This document shows, one piece after another, positions 1-7,381 of a DNA stretch of 64,000 bases. Position 1 is the stretch's first letter. The number at the start of each line of letters is the position of its first letter. The DNA comes from Roseburia hominis. GTDB lineage: Bacteria > Bacillota > Clostridia > Lachnospirales > Lachnospiraceae. The stretch lies in the NCBI RefSeq assembly GCF_021531695.1, contig NZ_JADYUI010000007.1:62001-126000 (forward strand). The letters are read 5' to 3'. Made by a program: the position numbers and the translations under genes. The notes below the pieces were generated by a model. That model searched no databases. It had not been told where the DNA came from and was given only the letters and a program-made list of their open reading frames with translations.

Positions 1-264
1 AATACTTGCGGCAAGCTTCGCCTCTGCGGTACGCAGCTGTGTCATTGCAGAAGCAACATAGCTATAAAGCTGTTCGCCTTCTGGTGTAAGTCTGACACCA
101 CGGTTATTTCGGATAAAAAGTGTGCAGTGAACTTCCTGTTCCAGACAGTTCATGGCGCGGGTAATATTTGGCTGACTGTTTCCCAGTACATGTGCAGCCT
201 TTGTAAAGCTGTTGTATTTGGAAACATAATAAAAAATCTTATAGTATTCAAAATTAACATCCAT
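1..264 (-). CDS. LysR-family transcriptional regulator, N-terminal part (runs off the window)
   Basis: The reverse strand reads about 88 codons from an ATG at 264, starting MDVNFEYYKIFYYVSKYNSF, and the frame is still open at base 1. Residues 18-60 form the winged helix-turn-helix of LysR regulators (SFTKAAHVLGNSQPNITRAM, then the RNNRGVRLTPEGEQLY wing). An AGAGG ribosome site sits about 10 bases upstream. The effector domain lies outside the window, so the ligand cannot be judged. The gene diverges from pyrB with a palindrome between them, so control of its own promoter and perhaps of pyrBI is likely. The family call is safe; the target is inference. Confidence 0.9.
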   Translation of the reverse strand, partial: MDVNFEYYKIFYYVSKYNSFTKAAHVLGNSQPNITRAMNCLEQEVHCTLFIRNNRGVRLTPEGEQLYSYVASAMTQLRTAEAKLAASI

Positions 265-291
265 GTTGGAAACCTCTTTTTGATATATCAT

Positions 292-314
292 ATTGATATT
301 GCAAACATATCAAT
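292..314. promoter_or_regulatory. Perfect inverted repeat, likely LysR operator
   Basis: ATTGATAT (292-299) and ATATCAAT (307-314) are perfect 8-base arms separated by 7 bases. They lie between the divergent LysR gene and pyrB. LysR regulators usually bind interrupted dyads of the T-N11-A type in such shared promoter regions, which this fits. Binding is inferred. Confidence 0.5.
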
Positions 315-413
315 AATAGTTTTTACATATTTCAATGCTATTAGTATAATTGGTTTTGCTTAAAAAAACAAGTGTGTAAGAAAGTGTGAAAATATATTAA
401 AAGGAGCATGGTT

Positions 414-1364
414 ATGAGACATTTGATAGAACCAATGGATTTTACGGAGAAAGAGATACGAAATATTCTGGATTTAGCAAACCGGATAGCAACAAATCCA
501 TCGCTGTATTCCCATGTGGCAGAGGGAAAGAAACTTGCAACACTTTTCTATGAACCAAGTACCAGGACACGTCTTTCCTTTGAGTCTGCGATGCTCAGTC
601 TTGGAGGAAAGACATTGGGATTTTCGAGTGCGGAGCAATCCAGTGCCACGAAAGGAGAAACAGTTGCAGATACAGTTCGGGTAGTGAGCTGTTATGCAGA
701 TATTATTGCAATGCGTCATCCAAAGGAAGGAGCACCGCTTCAGGCGTCTATGTATGCAAAGGTCCCGGTCATTAATGCAGGAGACGGTGGTCATAATCAT
801 CCAACACAGACATTAATTGATATGATGACAATCCGCAATCGAAAGGGAAGACTGGATCATTTGAAAGTAGGATTCTGCGGCGATTTGAAATTTGGAAGAA
901 CCGTACATTCATTGACCAAAACACTTATGAGATATGAAGGAAACGAGTTCTACTTCATATCACCGGAGGAGCTTCGCATTCCGGAATATTTGGAAAAGAA
1001 GCTGCACGGAAAGAATATTTCATACCATGAATGTGAAGAATTAGAAAGCGTGCTTCCAAAGCTGGACGTATTATATATGACAAGGGTTCAAAAAGAGCGG
1101 TTTTTCAATGAGGAAGATTATATAAGGCTTAAGGACAGGTATATTCTGACAGAAGAAAAGTTAAGCCTTGCGGATAAAAATATGCCAGTATTGCATCCGC
1201 TTCCAAGGGTAAATGAAATTGCATATGAAGTGGATGATGACCCAAGAGCTGCATATTTTGAGCAGGTACAAAATGGTGTGTATATCCGCATGGCATTAAT
1301 CATGGCATTGCTTGGATTAGAAGATCCGGGGAAAGGTGAGGTGGTATTCGATGTTAAAAGTTGA
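414..1364 (+). CDS. pyrB: Aspartate carbamoyltransferase, catalytic subunit
   Basis: PyrB joins carbamoyl phosphate and aspartate to give carbamoylaspartate, the committed step of pyrimidine synthesis. The 316-residue protein has the usual length. It carries the carbamoyl-phosphate loop STRTRLSFE (residues 49-57), the SATKGET loop near residues 78-84, NHPTQTL near 129 and HPLPR near the C-terminus. The ATG at 414 is chosen over the one at 408 because AAGGAG at 401-406 sits 7 bases before 414 but only 1 base before 408. pyrI overlaps its end by 14 bases, so the two are probably translationally coupled. Confidence 0.97.
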   Translation: MRHLIEPMDFTEKEIRNILDLANRIATNPSLYSHVAEGKKLATLFYEPSTRTRLSFESAMLSLGGKTLGFSSAEQSSATKGETVADTVRVVSCYADIIAMRHPKEGAPLQASMYAKVPVINAGDGGHNHPTQTLIDMMTIRNRKGRLDHLKVGFCGDLKFGRTVHSLTKTLMRYEGNEFYFISPEELRIPEYLEKKLHGKNISYHECEELESVLPKLDVLYMTRVQKERFFNEEDYIRLKDRYILTEEKLSLADKNMPVLHPLPRVNEIAYEVDDDPRAAYFEQVQNGVYIRMALIMALLGLEDPGKGEVVFDVKS

Positions 1365-1587
1365 TGCATTGCAGAATGGAATCGTAATTGATCATATTAC
1401 GGTTATAGAGATACAAAATGGAAAGGTTATCAAAAAATATAAGCCAAGGTTACCGAAAACCATTATTGATGTTGTGAAGTGTAAAAATCCACGATGTGTT
1501 ACAAATGCGGAACCAAAATGCAGGCAGATATTTGAGCTGACGGAAGATGGAAAATACAGATGTAGGTATTGCGAACAGGATGCATAA
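1351..1587 (+). CDS. pyrI: Aspartate carbamoyltransferase regulatory chain, internally deleted (zinc domain kept)
   Basis: PyrI normally has about 140-150 residues: an N-terminal allosteric domain that binds ATP/CTP and a C-terminal zinc domain that docks on PyrB. Here only 78 residues are encoded. Residues 1-16 ([16 protein letters not shown]) match the normal start. They join directly to [13 protein letters not shown], which matches the end of the nucleotide domain, so roughly 55-60 residues are missing in frame. The zinc ligands remain: C44-x4-C49 and C71-x2-C74. The ATG at 1351 lies inside the end of pyrB with a GGTGAGG-type ribosome site before it. The product could still bind PyrB but should not bind nucleotides normally. 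A strain-specific deletion or an assembly error are the alternatives. Confidence 0.85.
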   Translation: MLKVDALQNGIVIDHITVIEIQNGKVIKKYKPRLPKTIIDVVKCKNPRCVTNAEPKCRQIFELTEDGKYRCRYCEQDA

Positions 1588-1598
1588 CAGATTTTACT

Positions 1599-1640
1599 TA
1601 TGGAATGCATATTTAAACCGGAATTTATCTGCATTCCATA
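1599..1640 (+). terminator. Hairpin after pyrI
   Basis: TATGGAATGCA (1599-1609) pairs perfectly with TGCATTCCATA (1630-1640). There is no T tract after it, so it may be a weak terminator or an mRNA 3'-end stabiliser for pyrBI. Confidence 0.4.
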
Positions 1641-1715
1641 TAACGGAATATCCGGCAGACAAATGGAATTGTGCTTGGATTCTGGGAAAAGTAAATACAG
1701 AGATGAGGAAAAGAA

Positions 1716-2968
1716 ATGAATGGTTATAGTTATTTATTGGATCTTGCAATTATTTTGCTTTGTACAAAATTTTTAGGGTTATTAACAAAGCGTGTACAGA
1801 TGCCGCAGGTGGTGGGAGCCCTTTTGGCAGGACTTTTGCTTGGACCGGCAGGACTTGGGATATTGAGTGAGACATCATTTATTCATGAAGTGGCTGAAAT
1901 AGGTGTAATCGTGTTAATGTTTTGTGCAGGTATGGAGACGGACATCAAAGAGTTGAAAGCAAGCGGAAAAGCATCATTTGTCATTGCCTTGCTTGGTGTG
2001 CTTGTGCCACTTGCGGGCGGGTATTTCTGTGCCTTTTTTTCAACAGACCGGAAATGATAGCTTCGGATGCAAGCGCAAGCATATTCCTGCAGAATATATT
2101 TATTGGTGTAATCCTGACAGCAACATCAGTAAGTATCACGGTTGAAACGTTGAAGGAGCTTGGAAAACTGAAAACACGATCTGGAAATGCAATTCTTGGT
2201 GCAGCAATCATTGACGATATTCTTGGTATCATAGCATTGACGATTGTGACAAGTATGGCAGATTCTTCGGTTAATATTGTGGTGGTTCTTTTGAAGGTTG
2301 CAGCATTCTTTGTGTTTGCCATTGTTGTTGGTATTCTGTTTTATAAAGGATATAAAAAATGGGTGGATGGAGCCAAGAAAGAGCTGCATCGTCATACCAT
2401 TGTAGCTTTTGTTTTCTGCCTTCTGATGTCTTATGTGGCAGAGGCAGTGTTCGGTGTTGCAGATATCACCGGAGCATTCATCGCAGGTTTGATTATATCT
2501 AACGTTGAGCGCTCCGAATATTTGCAAACGAAATTTGACACGGTTTCCTATATGCTTCTTTCTCCGGTATTCTTTGCAAGCATCGGACTGAAGGTTGTGC
2601 TTCCGAAAATGAATGCTGCAATCGTATGGTTTGCTGTTGTATTTACCATCACCGCAATTGTGACCAAAATTATTGGTTGCGGGCTCGGAGCAAAAATGTG
2701 TGGATATCAGAATGATCAGGCAAAACGTATTGGTATTGGGATGATTTCACGTGGTGAAGTCGCGTTAATTGTAGCGAGTAAAGGTTCTACGCTTGGATTG
2801 CTCGGAAGTGAATTTCTCGGACCGGTTATTATCGTAGTAGTAATTACAACAATTATCACACCGATACTGTTGAAGGTGGTATTCCGTTCGGAAGAAAAAA
2901 CGATTGAACCTGTGAAGGCCGAAGAAGAAATCAAGAGTTACTATGAGAACGTGGAAAAAGACCGATAA
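1716..2968 (+). pseudogene. Cation:proton antiporter (CPA2 type), frameshifted
   Basis: Two overlapping frames encode one membrane antiporter. The first (ATG 1716, GAGGAA site at 1705) gives helices such as [17 protein letters not shown] and [15 protein letters not shown], then stops at 2055-2057. The second continues the family sequence from about 2040 ([13 protein letters not shown], then ILTATSVSITVETLKELG) to 2968. The switch falls in a run of seven Ts at 2034-2040. One extra T would restore a single protein of about 417 residues. It could be a true pseudogene, a slippage-corrected gene or a sequencing error. The family exchanges Na+ or K+ for protons, and NAILGAAIIDDILG is its conserved core. 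Confidence 0.85.
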
Positions 2969-3186
2969 TGAAGTCATTTGGAAACACATAAGAAGAAATC
3001 AGCAATGTATTGTTTTTTACATGGTGGTGAGCAGAACTTCATAATAGAAATCTTAATTGATTTTTCATAAATTATCTCATTTTTATATAAAGTAATCGAA
3101 TTTGAAATAAAGATACTACTGTCATATCACAGATAAGAGAAAATGTGATTACTTACTTTGTATTCGGTTCTATTATCCATAACGGA

Positions 3187-3249
3187 AGATTCTTTGTTAT
3201 GAAAGGGCATGGAAACAGTGTTGTTCCTAATGTGCAGGAGTGGTTTTAG
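3187..3249 (+). pseudogene. Possible C-terminal scrap of a cytosine-5 DNA methyltransferase
   Basis: The 370 bases between the antiporter and 3340 hold no intact gene. A short frame ending at 3249 reads RFFVMKGHGNSVVPNVQEWF. The GNSVVP core resembles the conserved GN(S/A)V.P motif near the end of C5 methyltransferases. Nothing else of the gene is recognisable, so this is a weak call. It gains some weight from other restriction-modification debris nearby (5113-5275). Confidence 0.3.
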
Positions 3250-3339
3250 ACTGAAAAAGTGCAATACAGTCGATATAAATTGTGGTATACTAAAAAATAT
3301 ATGTTGTAAAAAATGTTTGTATAGGAAAGGATGGTTTGC

Positions 3340-3777
3340 ATGTTAAAAATCATATTGGGAAATATGGATGATGTAGTGTATAACACATCCGTATATTTTA
3401 AGAATACTTATAAGGAAGAATGGTTGACGGATGATTTTTCAAAGGAAATGATTAAGGATGTAGATAAATCAACTGTGGTAAGTTCTCGTATCATTGATAG
3501 CCCTGTTTTAGGAGCTATAACACCCAAAGAATTATCGGGAGGTCTAAAGGCATTGATCCTGATATATAAAGATGATTCTCATGTATTTAATGCTTCGAAT
3601 TGTGGGGATGATTGCGCCAAGTGGTTGCTTAAGATAGGAGAGATGAAAGATGTAACCATTAATCTTAGGCATATTATGGACTTTGGTAATGGTGAGTTTG
3701 AGATTAAGATAATGAACACAGACCAGACAGTTCATAGTATGGATGAGTTCGTTGATGTAGCAGGATTGATTTTGTAA
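3340..3777 (+). CDS. DUF4869-type protein of unknown function
   Basis: 145 residues beginning MLKIILGNMDDVVYNTSVYF, recognised as a DUF4869-like protein: SPVLGAITPKELSGGLKALI near residues 53-72 and NLRHIMDFG near 114-122. No signal peptide, membrane segment or catalytic motif is evident. The ATG at 3340 is preferred to 3331 because AGGAAAGG at 3323-3330 is 9 bases before it. The next gene starts 47 bases later and the two probably form one transcript. A shrunken second copy lies at 6208-6261, and a distant relative is at 33902. The function is unknown. Confidence 0.7.
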   Translation: MLKIILGNMDDVVYNTSVYFKNTYKEEWLTDDFSKEMIKDVDKSTVVSSRIIDSPVLGAITPKELSGGLKALILIYKDDSHVFNASNCGDDCAKWLLKIGEMKDVTINLRHIMDFGNGEFEIKIMNTDQTVHSMDEFVDVAGLIL

Positions 3778-3824
3778 GGATATTGTTTTGAAAGAAAATA
3801 GCGCAGAAAGGAGTGAACAAATTA

Positions 3825-4268
3825 ATGAATGAAAAAAGCAAAGATGATATTTATTATTTGTGTACAATGATAGAATTTGTGGCAAGAGAGACGAAGAATC
3901 ATCGAAAAGATGTTGTAGTACATTTTTCGGAAAAAGATATTGAACATGAGTTAGAAGTTGCAGAAGTAAATCACTGTCTGAGTTTTGAACAGGTTTCGGA
4001 TGAATGGATTGAACAGTATAATATACCGATGGGAGATTTTGATTCAATAAAAGAATGTAACTATACGGTACCGTCAGTTTTGGCAATTGGAAGAGTGTAT
4101 CAGCAACTTGTATTAGCAACTGCAAAAGCCGGAAAAGAGGCGCAAGCAATAAAAGACGTTTTTTCTTCATTTATTAGTGATGAGATATCGGATTTCAATT
4201 CGAATGTGTATTATAGTAATCCGGATTATCTGCGTTGTTGTTATGAAGAAGGGGTTTTATTAGAGTAA
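3825..4268 (+). CDS. Hypothetical protein, partner of the DUF4869 gene
   Basis: 147 soluble residues starting MNEKSKDDIYYLCTMIEFVA. AAAGGAG at 3807-3813 is 11 bases before the ATG. I recall similar proteins only as uncharacterised ORFs in Clostridia. The sequence is acidic and mostly helical in appearance, with NHCLSFEQVSDEWIEQYNI and a tyrosine-rich end (SNVYYSNPDYLRCCYEEG). It follows the DUF4869 gene closely, so the pair may act together, perhaps as an addiction or response module. That is inference from spacing only. The GNAT relic begins right at its stop codon. Confidence 0.6.
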   Translation: MNEKSKDDIYYLCTMIEFVARETKNHRKDVVVHFSEKDIEHELEVAEVNHCLSFEQVSDEWIEQYNIPMGDFDSIKECNYTVPSVLAIGRVYQQLVLATAKAGKEAQAIKDVFSSFISDEISDFNSNVYYSNPDYLRCCYEEGVLLE

Positions 4269-4397
4269 AAAAGTGATTGGCAATGTGTATTTCGGTAATC
4301 GCGATTATATGGCCAAAGAAGCACTTTTCCGGCAGAATGTATATTTTATGAAGGATGAACAGGGAAATCCAATCTGGCAGGACACTTATGTGTATGC
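4268..4397 (+). pseudogene. Broken copy of the GNAT gene at 6307
   Basis: These bases repeat the middle and end of the acetyltransferase gene at 6307-6912 almost exactly. The match runs from the codons for KVIGNVYFGNRDYMA, then jumps 171 bp (57 codons) to EALFRQNVYF and on to QDTYVYA. In the intact copy the jump points share CAAAAGAAG (6551-6559 and 6722-6730), so the loss looks like recombination between short direct repeats. The 5' part of the gene is absent. Confidence 0.85.
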
Positions 4398-4487
4398 CCC
4401 AATAATGTCATGATGTTGGTAAAAATGGTGAAATTCCATGGCCGTTATATCTTGAACAACGAAACATTATAGTGGAGGAACAACCTT

Positions 4488-5039
4488 ATGAAACATTGTG
4501 GAACACAAAAGTTAGAGACAGAGAGATTGATATTACGAAGATATGTGAAGGATGATGCAGAAGCTATGTACAAAAATTGGGCATCAGATCCTGAAGTTAC
4601 TAAATTTTTAACGTGGCAGCCTCATTCAAGCCAGAAGGTAAGCCAACGTATATTAGAAGATTGGGTAAAACAATATGCAGAGGAAACTACTTATCATTGG
4701 GCTATCGTATTAAAAAATAATGGGGATGAACCGATTGGAAATATCAGCGTAGTACATATGAGAGAAGATATTTCAATGGTACATATCGGCTATTGCATCG
4801 GAAGAGCATACTGGAATCAGGGAATTACATCAGAAGCACTCAAGGCGGTTATGGATTTTTTGTTTGATGTGGTTAATGTAAATCGTATTGAAGCAAGACA
4901 TGATCCAAGAAATTCAAATTCAGGGAAAGTAATGAAAAAATGTGGAATGAAATACGAGGGAACTTTGCGATGCTCTGACCGGAATAATCAGGGTGTTTGT
5001 GATGCTTGCTATTATGCATTGTTAAAATCAGAACGTTAA
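4488..5039 (+). CDS. GNAT-family N-acetyltransferase (RimJ/RimL-like)
   Basis: 183 residues with the layout of RimJ/RimL-type acetyltransferases: LETERLILRRYVKDDAEAMY at the start, the acetyl-CoA pyrophosphate loop near residues 107-115 (RAYWNQGIT) and ARHDPRNSNSGKVMKKCGMK near the end. It transfers an acetyl group from acetyl-CoA to an amine, but the substrate (ribosomal protein, amino acid or small molecule) cannot be read from sequence. TGGAGGAAC lies just before the ATG. It differs clearly from the other GNAT in this patch, so it is not a recent duplicate. Confidence 0.85.
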   Translation: MKHCGTQKLETERLILRRYVKDDAEAMYKNWASDPEVTKFLTWQPHSSQKVSQRILEDWVKQYAEETTYHWAIVLKNNGDEPIGNISVVHMREDISMVHIGYCIGRAYWNQGITSEALKAVMDFLFDVVNVNRIEARHDPRNSNSGKVMKKCGMKYEGTLRCSDRNNQGVCDACYYALLKSER

Positions 5040-5112
5040 TTTTCTTTTTAAATGATGAAGAGAAAAACTGGGACATTTCCTATAATCTCGGAAAGAAATA
5101 GGATGAGGAGAA

Positions 5113-5275
5113 GTGTGTATGGAAAAAGGCAGGAGAGTTTTACACGCCACAAGCGGTATCTAATATGGCGAGAAATATTAAGTAATATGGACAGGAACTT
5201 ATGACTTCAACATTTAATCTTGTAAGAATGAACATGTTCTTGCATGGAATTGCACCGGAAAATCAGAAAATATAG
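5113..5275 (+). pseudogene. Relic of a type I restriction-modification methylase (HsdM)
   Basis: One frame reads WKKAGEFYTPQAVSNMARNI, a stop, then GQELMTSTFNLVRMNMFLHG. The first block is the conserved GEFYTP region and the second the NLxRMNMxLHG region of HsdM N6-adenine methylases, which are normally well over 100 residues apart. So a large internal part is gone and an internal TAA is present (5183-5185). No HsdS or HsdR is nearby. Confidence 0.75.
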
Positions 5276-5341
5276 TATTGACCGATTTATTTATATAACA
5301 ATGATGATGTATGTCAAGATTGGGAATGAGGAGATGATACA

Positions 5342-5623
5342 ATGGATGATACTATGGGTACAGCAATATTAAGTAGTTTCGATAAGTATACGGTATTTTC
5401 CTATAACGGAAAGAAAATAACATTTAGAACATGTGATAATCTTGAGAGATATACAAAAGTATTGCTTTGGGATAATGGATACTTGGAAGTTATGGCTAAA
5501 TATAAACATTTGGACTATGAAATTGAGGAGTATATAGATTTGATTCCGGTTCTTGAAAGTTTATATATGGATAAAAATGAGTTTTTAAAGCCAATAAAGG
5601 AGGTGAAAATTAATTATGTCTGA
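5342..5623 (+). CDS. Small protein of unknown function, first of three overlapping genes
   Basis: 93 residues (MDDTMGTAILSSFDKYTVFS...). A conserved-looking centre reads LWDNGYLEVMAKY, followed by EEYIDLIPVLESLYM. GAGGAG at 5327-5332 fits the ATG at 5342; an internal ATG at 5354 (MGTAIL) is the alternative start. Its last 8 bases overlap the next gene, so translation is probably coupled. I believe relatives appear in databases under a recent DUF number, but cannot confirm it here. There is no signal peptide or membrane helix. Confidence 0.6.
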   Translation: MDDTMGTAILSSFDKYTVFSYNGKKITFRTCDNLERYTKVLLWDNGYLEVMAKYKHLDYEIEEYIDLIPVLESLYMDKNEFLKPIKEVKINYV

Positions 5624-5855
5624 AAAAGAATTAAGAGATATAGCTGAAAAAGCAAAGTTTATTGTGAAGGGTTATTCATTTTCCAAAAGAGAAGATGGTT
5701 TTATAAGTATTTTAAATTTGGAGCATCCGGATTGTGCAATGGTAATAAACGACAGATGTGAAATCATTGAAACCAATATGGATGAAATAGAGCAGAACAT
5801 TGTACTTGAACTGGCAAGAAAAAATATACAATTTATGGAGGAAGATAATGCCTAA
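5616..5855 (+). CDS. Small protein of unknown function, second of three overlapping genes
   Basis: 79 acidic residues (MSEKELRDIAEKAKFIVKGY...). AAGGAGGT at 5597-5604 precedes the ATG, and both ends overlap neighbours by 8 bases (5616-5623 and 5848-5855). Such tight overlap suggests fixed production ratios, as in complexes or toxin-antitoxin pairs. The segment ILNLEHPDCAMVINDRCEII gives no clue to function. No catalytic motif is visible. Confidence 0.6.
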   Translation: MSEKELRDIAEKAKFIVKGYSFSKREDGFISILNLEHPDCAMVINDRCEIIETNMDEIEQNIVLELARKNIQFMEEDNA

Positions 5856-6129
5856 ATATTATAGAGATAGGATAGCAGACCATTATTTGTATTTCACATC
5901 ACAATGTATAGTTGAGGCAATGCATGTGCATGCTAGCGATAAGCATCTTACAGAATATAATTCTGCAAAATTTTTTGTAAAGGCGGATGGAACGGCGGTA
6001 CTTCAAAAAAGAGGTGATTTGACAGATGGTCAAATTAAGGTAATAGAAAAATTTATAAAGGCTAATTATCTGGATATGTATAAAACATGGAAAGACTTTG
6101 GTGGTGGGGAATTTTTTGGAAATAATTAA
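5848..6129 (+). CDS. DUF4160-like small protein, third of three overlapping genes
   Basis: 93 residues. MHVHASDKHLTEYNSAKFFV, then a glycine/aspartate turn and DLTDGQIKVIEKFIKANYLD MYKTW, fit the general DUF4160 pattern (a VHV/HVR-like motif, a lysine-phenylalanine strand and a closing helix ending in W). DUF4160 proteins are often paired with DUF2442 in putative toxin-antitoxin loci, but no DUF2442 is seen here. GGAGG at 5837-5841 fits the ATG at 5848, inside the end of the previous gene. The DUF assignment is tentative. Confidence 0.55.
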   Translation: MPKYYRDRIADHYLYFTSQCIVEAMHVHASDKHLTEYNSAKFFVKADGTAVLQKRGDLTDGQIKVIEKFIKANYLDMYKTWKDFGGGEFFGNN

Positions 6130-6189
6130 TGTTTTGCTCTTCACCAGCATAAGTGTGAGAAATTGCAAAATATTAAAAAATATATTGTA

Positions 6190-6297
6190 TAGGAAAGGAT
6201 AGTTTACATGCTAAAAATCATATTGGGAAATATGGATGATGTAGCAGGATTGATTTTGTAAGGGATATCGTTTTGAAAGAAAATAGCGCAGAAGGGG
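6190..6297 (+). pseudogene. Shrunken copy of the DUF4869 gene
   Basis: The leader (GTATAGGAAAGGAT), start codon and first 12 codons match 3340 onward. The sequence then jumps in frame to the last five codons and the downstream flank (AAAGAAAATAGCGCAGAA). What remains reads MLKIILGNMDDVAGLIL (6208-6261). In the intact gene the jump points share TGATGTAG (3369-3376 and 3753-3760), implying a 384-bp deletion between direct repeats. Confidence 0.85.
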
Positions 6298-6306
6298 ATT
6301 GGTTAA

Positions 6307-6912
6307 ATGGAAAGAATAGAAACAGAACGACTGATATTACGTAATTTTGAAGAAAAGGATTATGATGATTTATATGAATTTCTGGCGCAAAGGAGAGAGG
6401 AACAATTCGAGGCGTATCCGGGCATTACATACGAAAACGGAAGAGAGCATTTGAAATATCGTGTGGGAAGTGATGAATTTTATGCGATAGAATTAAAAGG
6501 CTCCAGAAAAGTGATTGGCAATGTGTATTTCGGTAATCGCGATTATATGGCAAAAGAAGTCGGATATATTGTAAATAAGAATTTTCAGCGAAAGGGTTAT
6601 GCTTTTGAAGCAATTCAGGCTGTATTGGAGAAAGGATTTTCAAATGGAGTGCATCGCGTGTATGCGGAATGCGACCCACGAAATGAATGTTCGTGGAAAT
6701 TGTTGGAAAAGCTGGGATTTACAAAAGAAGCACTTTTCCGGCAGAATGTATATTTTGCAAAGGATGAGCAGGGAAATCCAATCTGGCAGGACACCTATGT
6801 GTATGCACGTTTGAAAGAAAATGAACTTCATGCAAAGCTGCAGAAAGGGGACGATGACATAGAAGCAGGAAATGTGCAGAATGCAGCAGGCGTACTTAAA
6901 AAGGAGAGGTGA
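6307..6912 (+). CDS. GNAT-family N-acetyltransferase
   Basis: 201 residues: ETERLILRNFEEKDYDDLYE at the start, a VGYIVNKNFQRKGYAFEAIQ acetyl-CoA loop near residues 82-101, and YAECDPRNECSWKLLEKLGF near 119-138. Typical relatives are about 170-185 residues, so the charged C-terminal tail (KLQKGDDDIEAG...) is a small extension. GAAGGGG at 6291-6297 precedes the ATG. A fragment of this gene lies at 4268-4397. The position behind the shrunken DUF4869 copy suggests it once formed the third gene of a DUF4869-companion-GNAT module. The substrate is unknown. Confidence 0.85.
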   Translation: MERIETERLILRNFEEKDYDDLYEFLAQRREEQFEAYPGITYENGREHLKYRVGSDEFYAIELKGSRKVIGNVYFGNRDYMAKEVGYIVNKNFQRKGYAFEAIQAVLEKGFSNGVHRVYAECDPRNECSWKLLEKLGFTKEALFRQNVYFAKDEQGNPIWQDTYVYARLKENELHAKLQKGDDDIEAGNVQNAAGVLKKER

Positions 6913-6916
6913 AAAG

Positions 6917-7051
6917 ATGGCTTTTATATTGAATGATGTTGTTCCATGGGGCAGAAATATATAGTTCAAGAAGGATTATCATGTGAAGATTTTGCCAACA
7001 GAATATGAGTTTCAAAAAGGAGCCAATAAGTTGTTGGTAATAAAAAATTAG
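6917..7051 (+). pseudogene. Relic of a SAM-dependent methyltransferase, both ends kept
   Basis: A good ribosome site (GGAGAGGTG) and ATG at 6917 start MAFILNDVVPWGRNI, as in a family of class I methyltransferases, then a stop. The same frame goes on with FKKDYHVKILPTEYEFQKGA and NKLLVIKN to a TAG at 7051, resembling the C-terminus of the same family. About 200 central codons are missing, another end-preserving deletion in this patch. Confidence 0.65.
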
Positions 7052-7063
7052 GAGGATTGCGTT

Positions 7064-7348
7064 ATGAAATGTAATAGTTTGGAAGAAGTAAGAGAAAATA
7101 TTGACAGAATTGACAATGAAATTATTAAGCTGATTGCCGAGAGAGGAACTTATGTGGTACAGGCATCTGCATTTAAAAAGAGTGAAGATGGAGTGAAGGA
7201 TCCAAATCGCGTGGAGGCTGTAATCAAAAAAGTAAGAGAAAAAGCATTGGAATATGGTGCAAATGCTGATATGGTAGAGGCTTTATATCGAGAAATGATT
7301 TCACGCTTTGTAAGCATGGAGATGGATGATTTTAAAAGAAAACATTAA
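7064..7348 (+). CDS. Chorismate mutase, AroQ type
   Basis: A single-domain 94-residue protein of the all-helical AroQ class, which turns chorismate into prephenate for phenylalanine and tyrosine synthesis. Helix 1 reads EVRENIDRIDNEIIKLIAER (residues 8-27), followed by the usual turn, DPNRVEAVIKKVREKALEYG and a last helix MVEALYREMISRFVSMEMDD. The family's arginines and lysine (R10, K38/K39 region) are present. TAGGAGG precedes the ATG. It stands alone, away from other aromatic genes, next to relics, so a role in a lost accessory pathway is possible. Confidence 0.85.
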   Translation: MKCNSLEEVRENIDRIDNEIIKLIAERGTYVVQASAFKKSEDGVKDPNRVEAVIKKVREKALEYGANADMVEALYREMISRFVSMEMDDFKRKH

Positions 7349-7381
7349 TAAGTCGAGGTGTTATATAAGAGGTGAAAGAGA

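Noticed and set aside
1547-1729. Open frame between pyrI and the antiporter
   Set aside because: It has no ribosome site, overlaps a hairpin and both neighbours, and resembles no protein.
2034-2047. Programmed -1 frameshift in the antiporter
   Set aside because: The reading-frame codons around the T run do not form a standard X XXY YYZ slippery site and no clear downstream stimulator was seen; a length change of the run is simpler.
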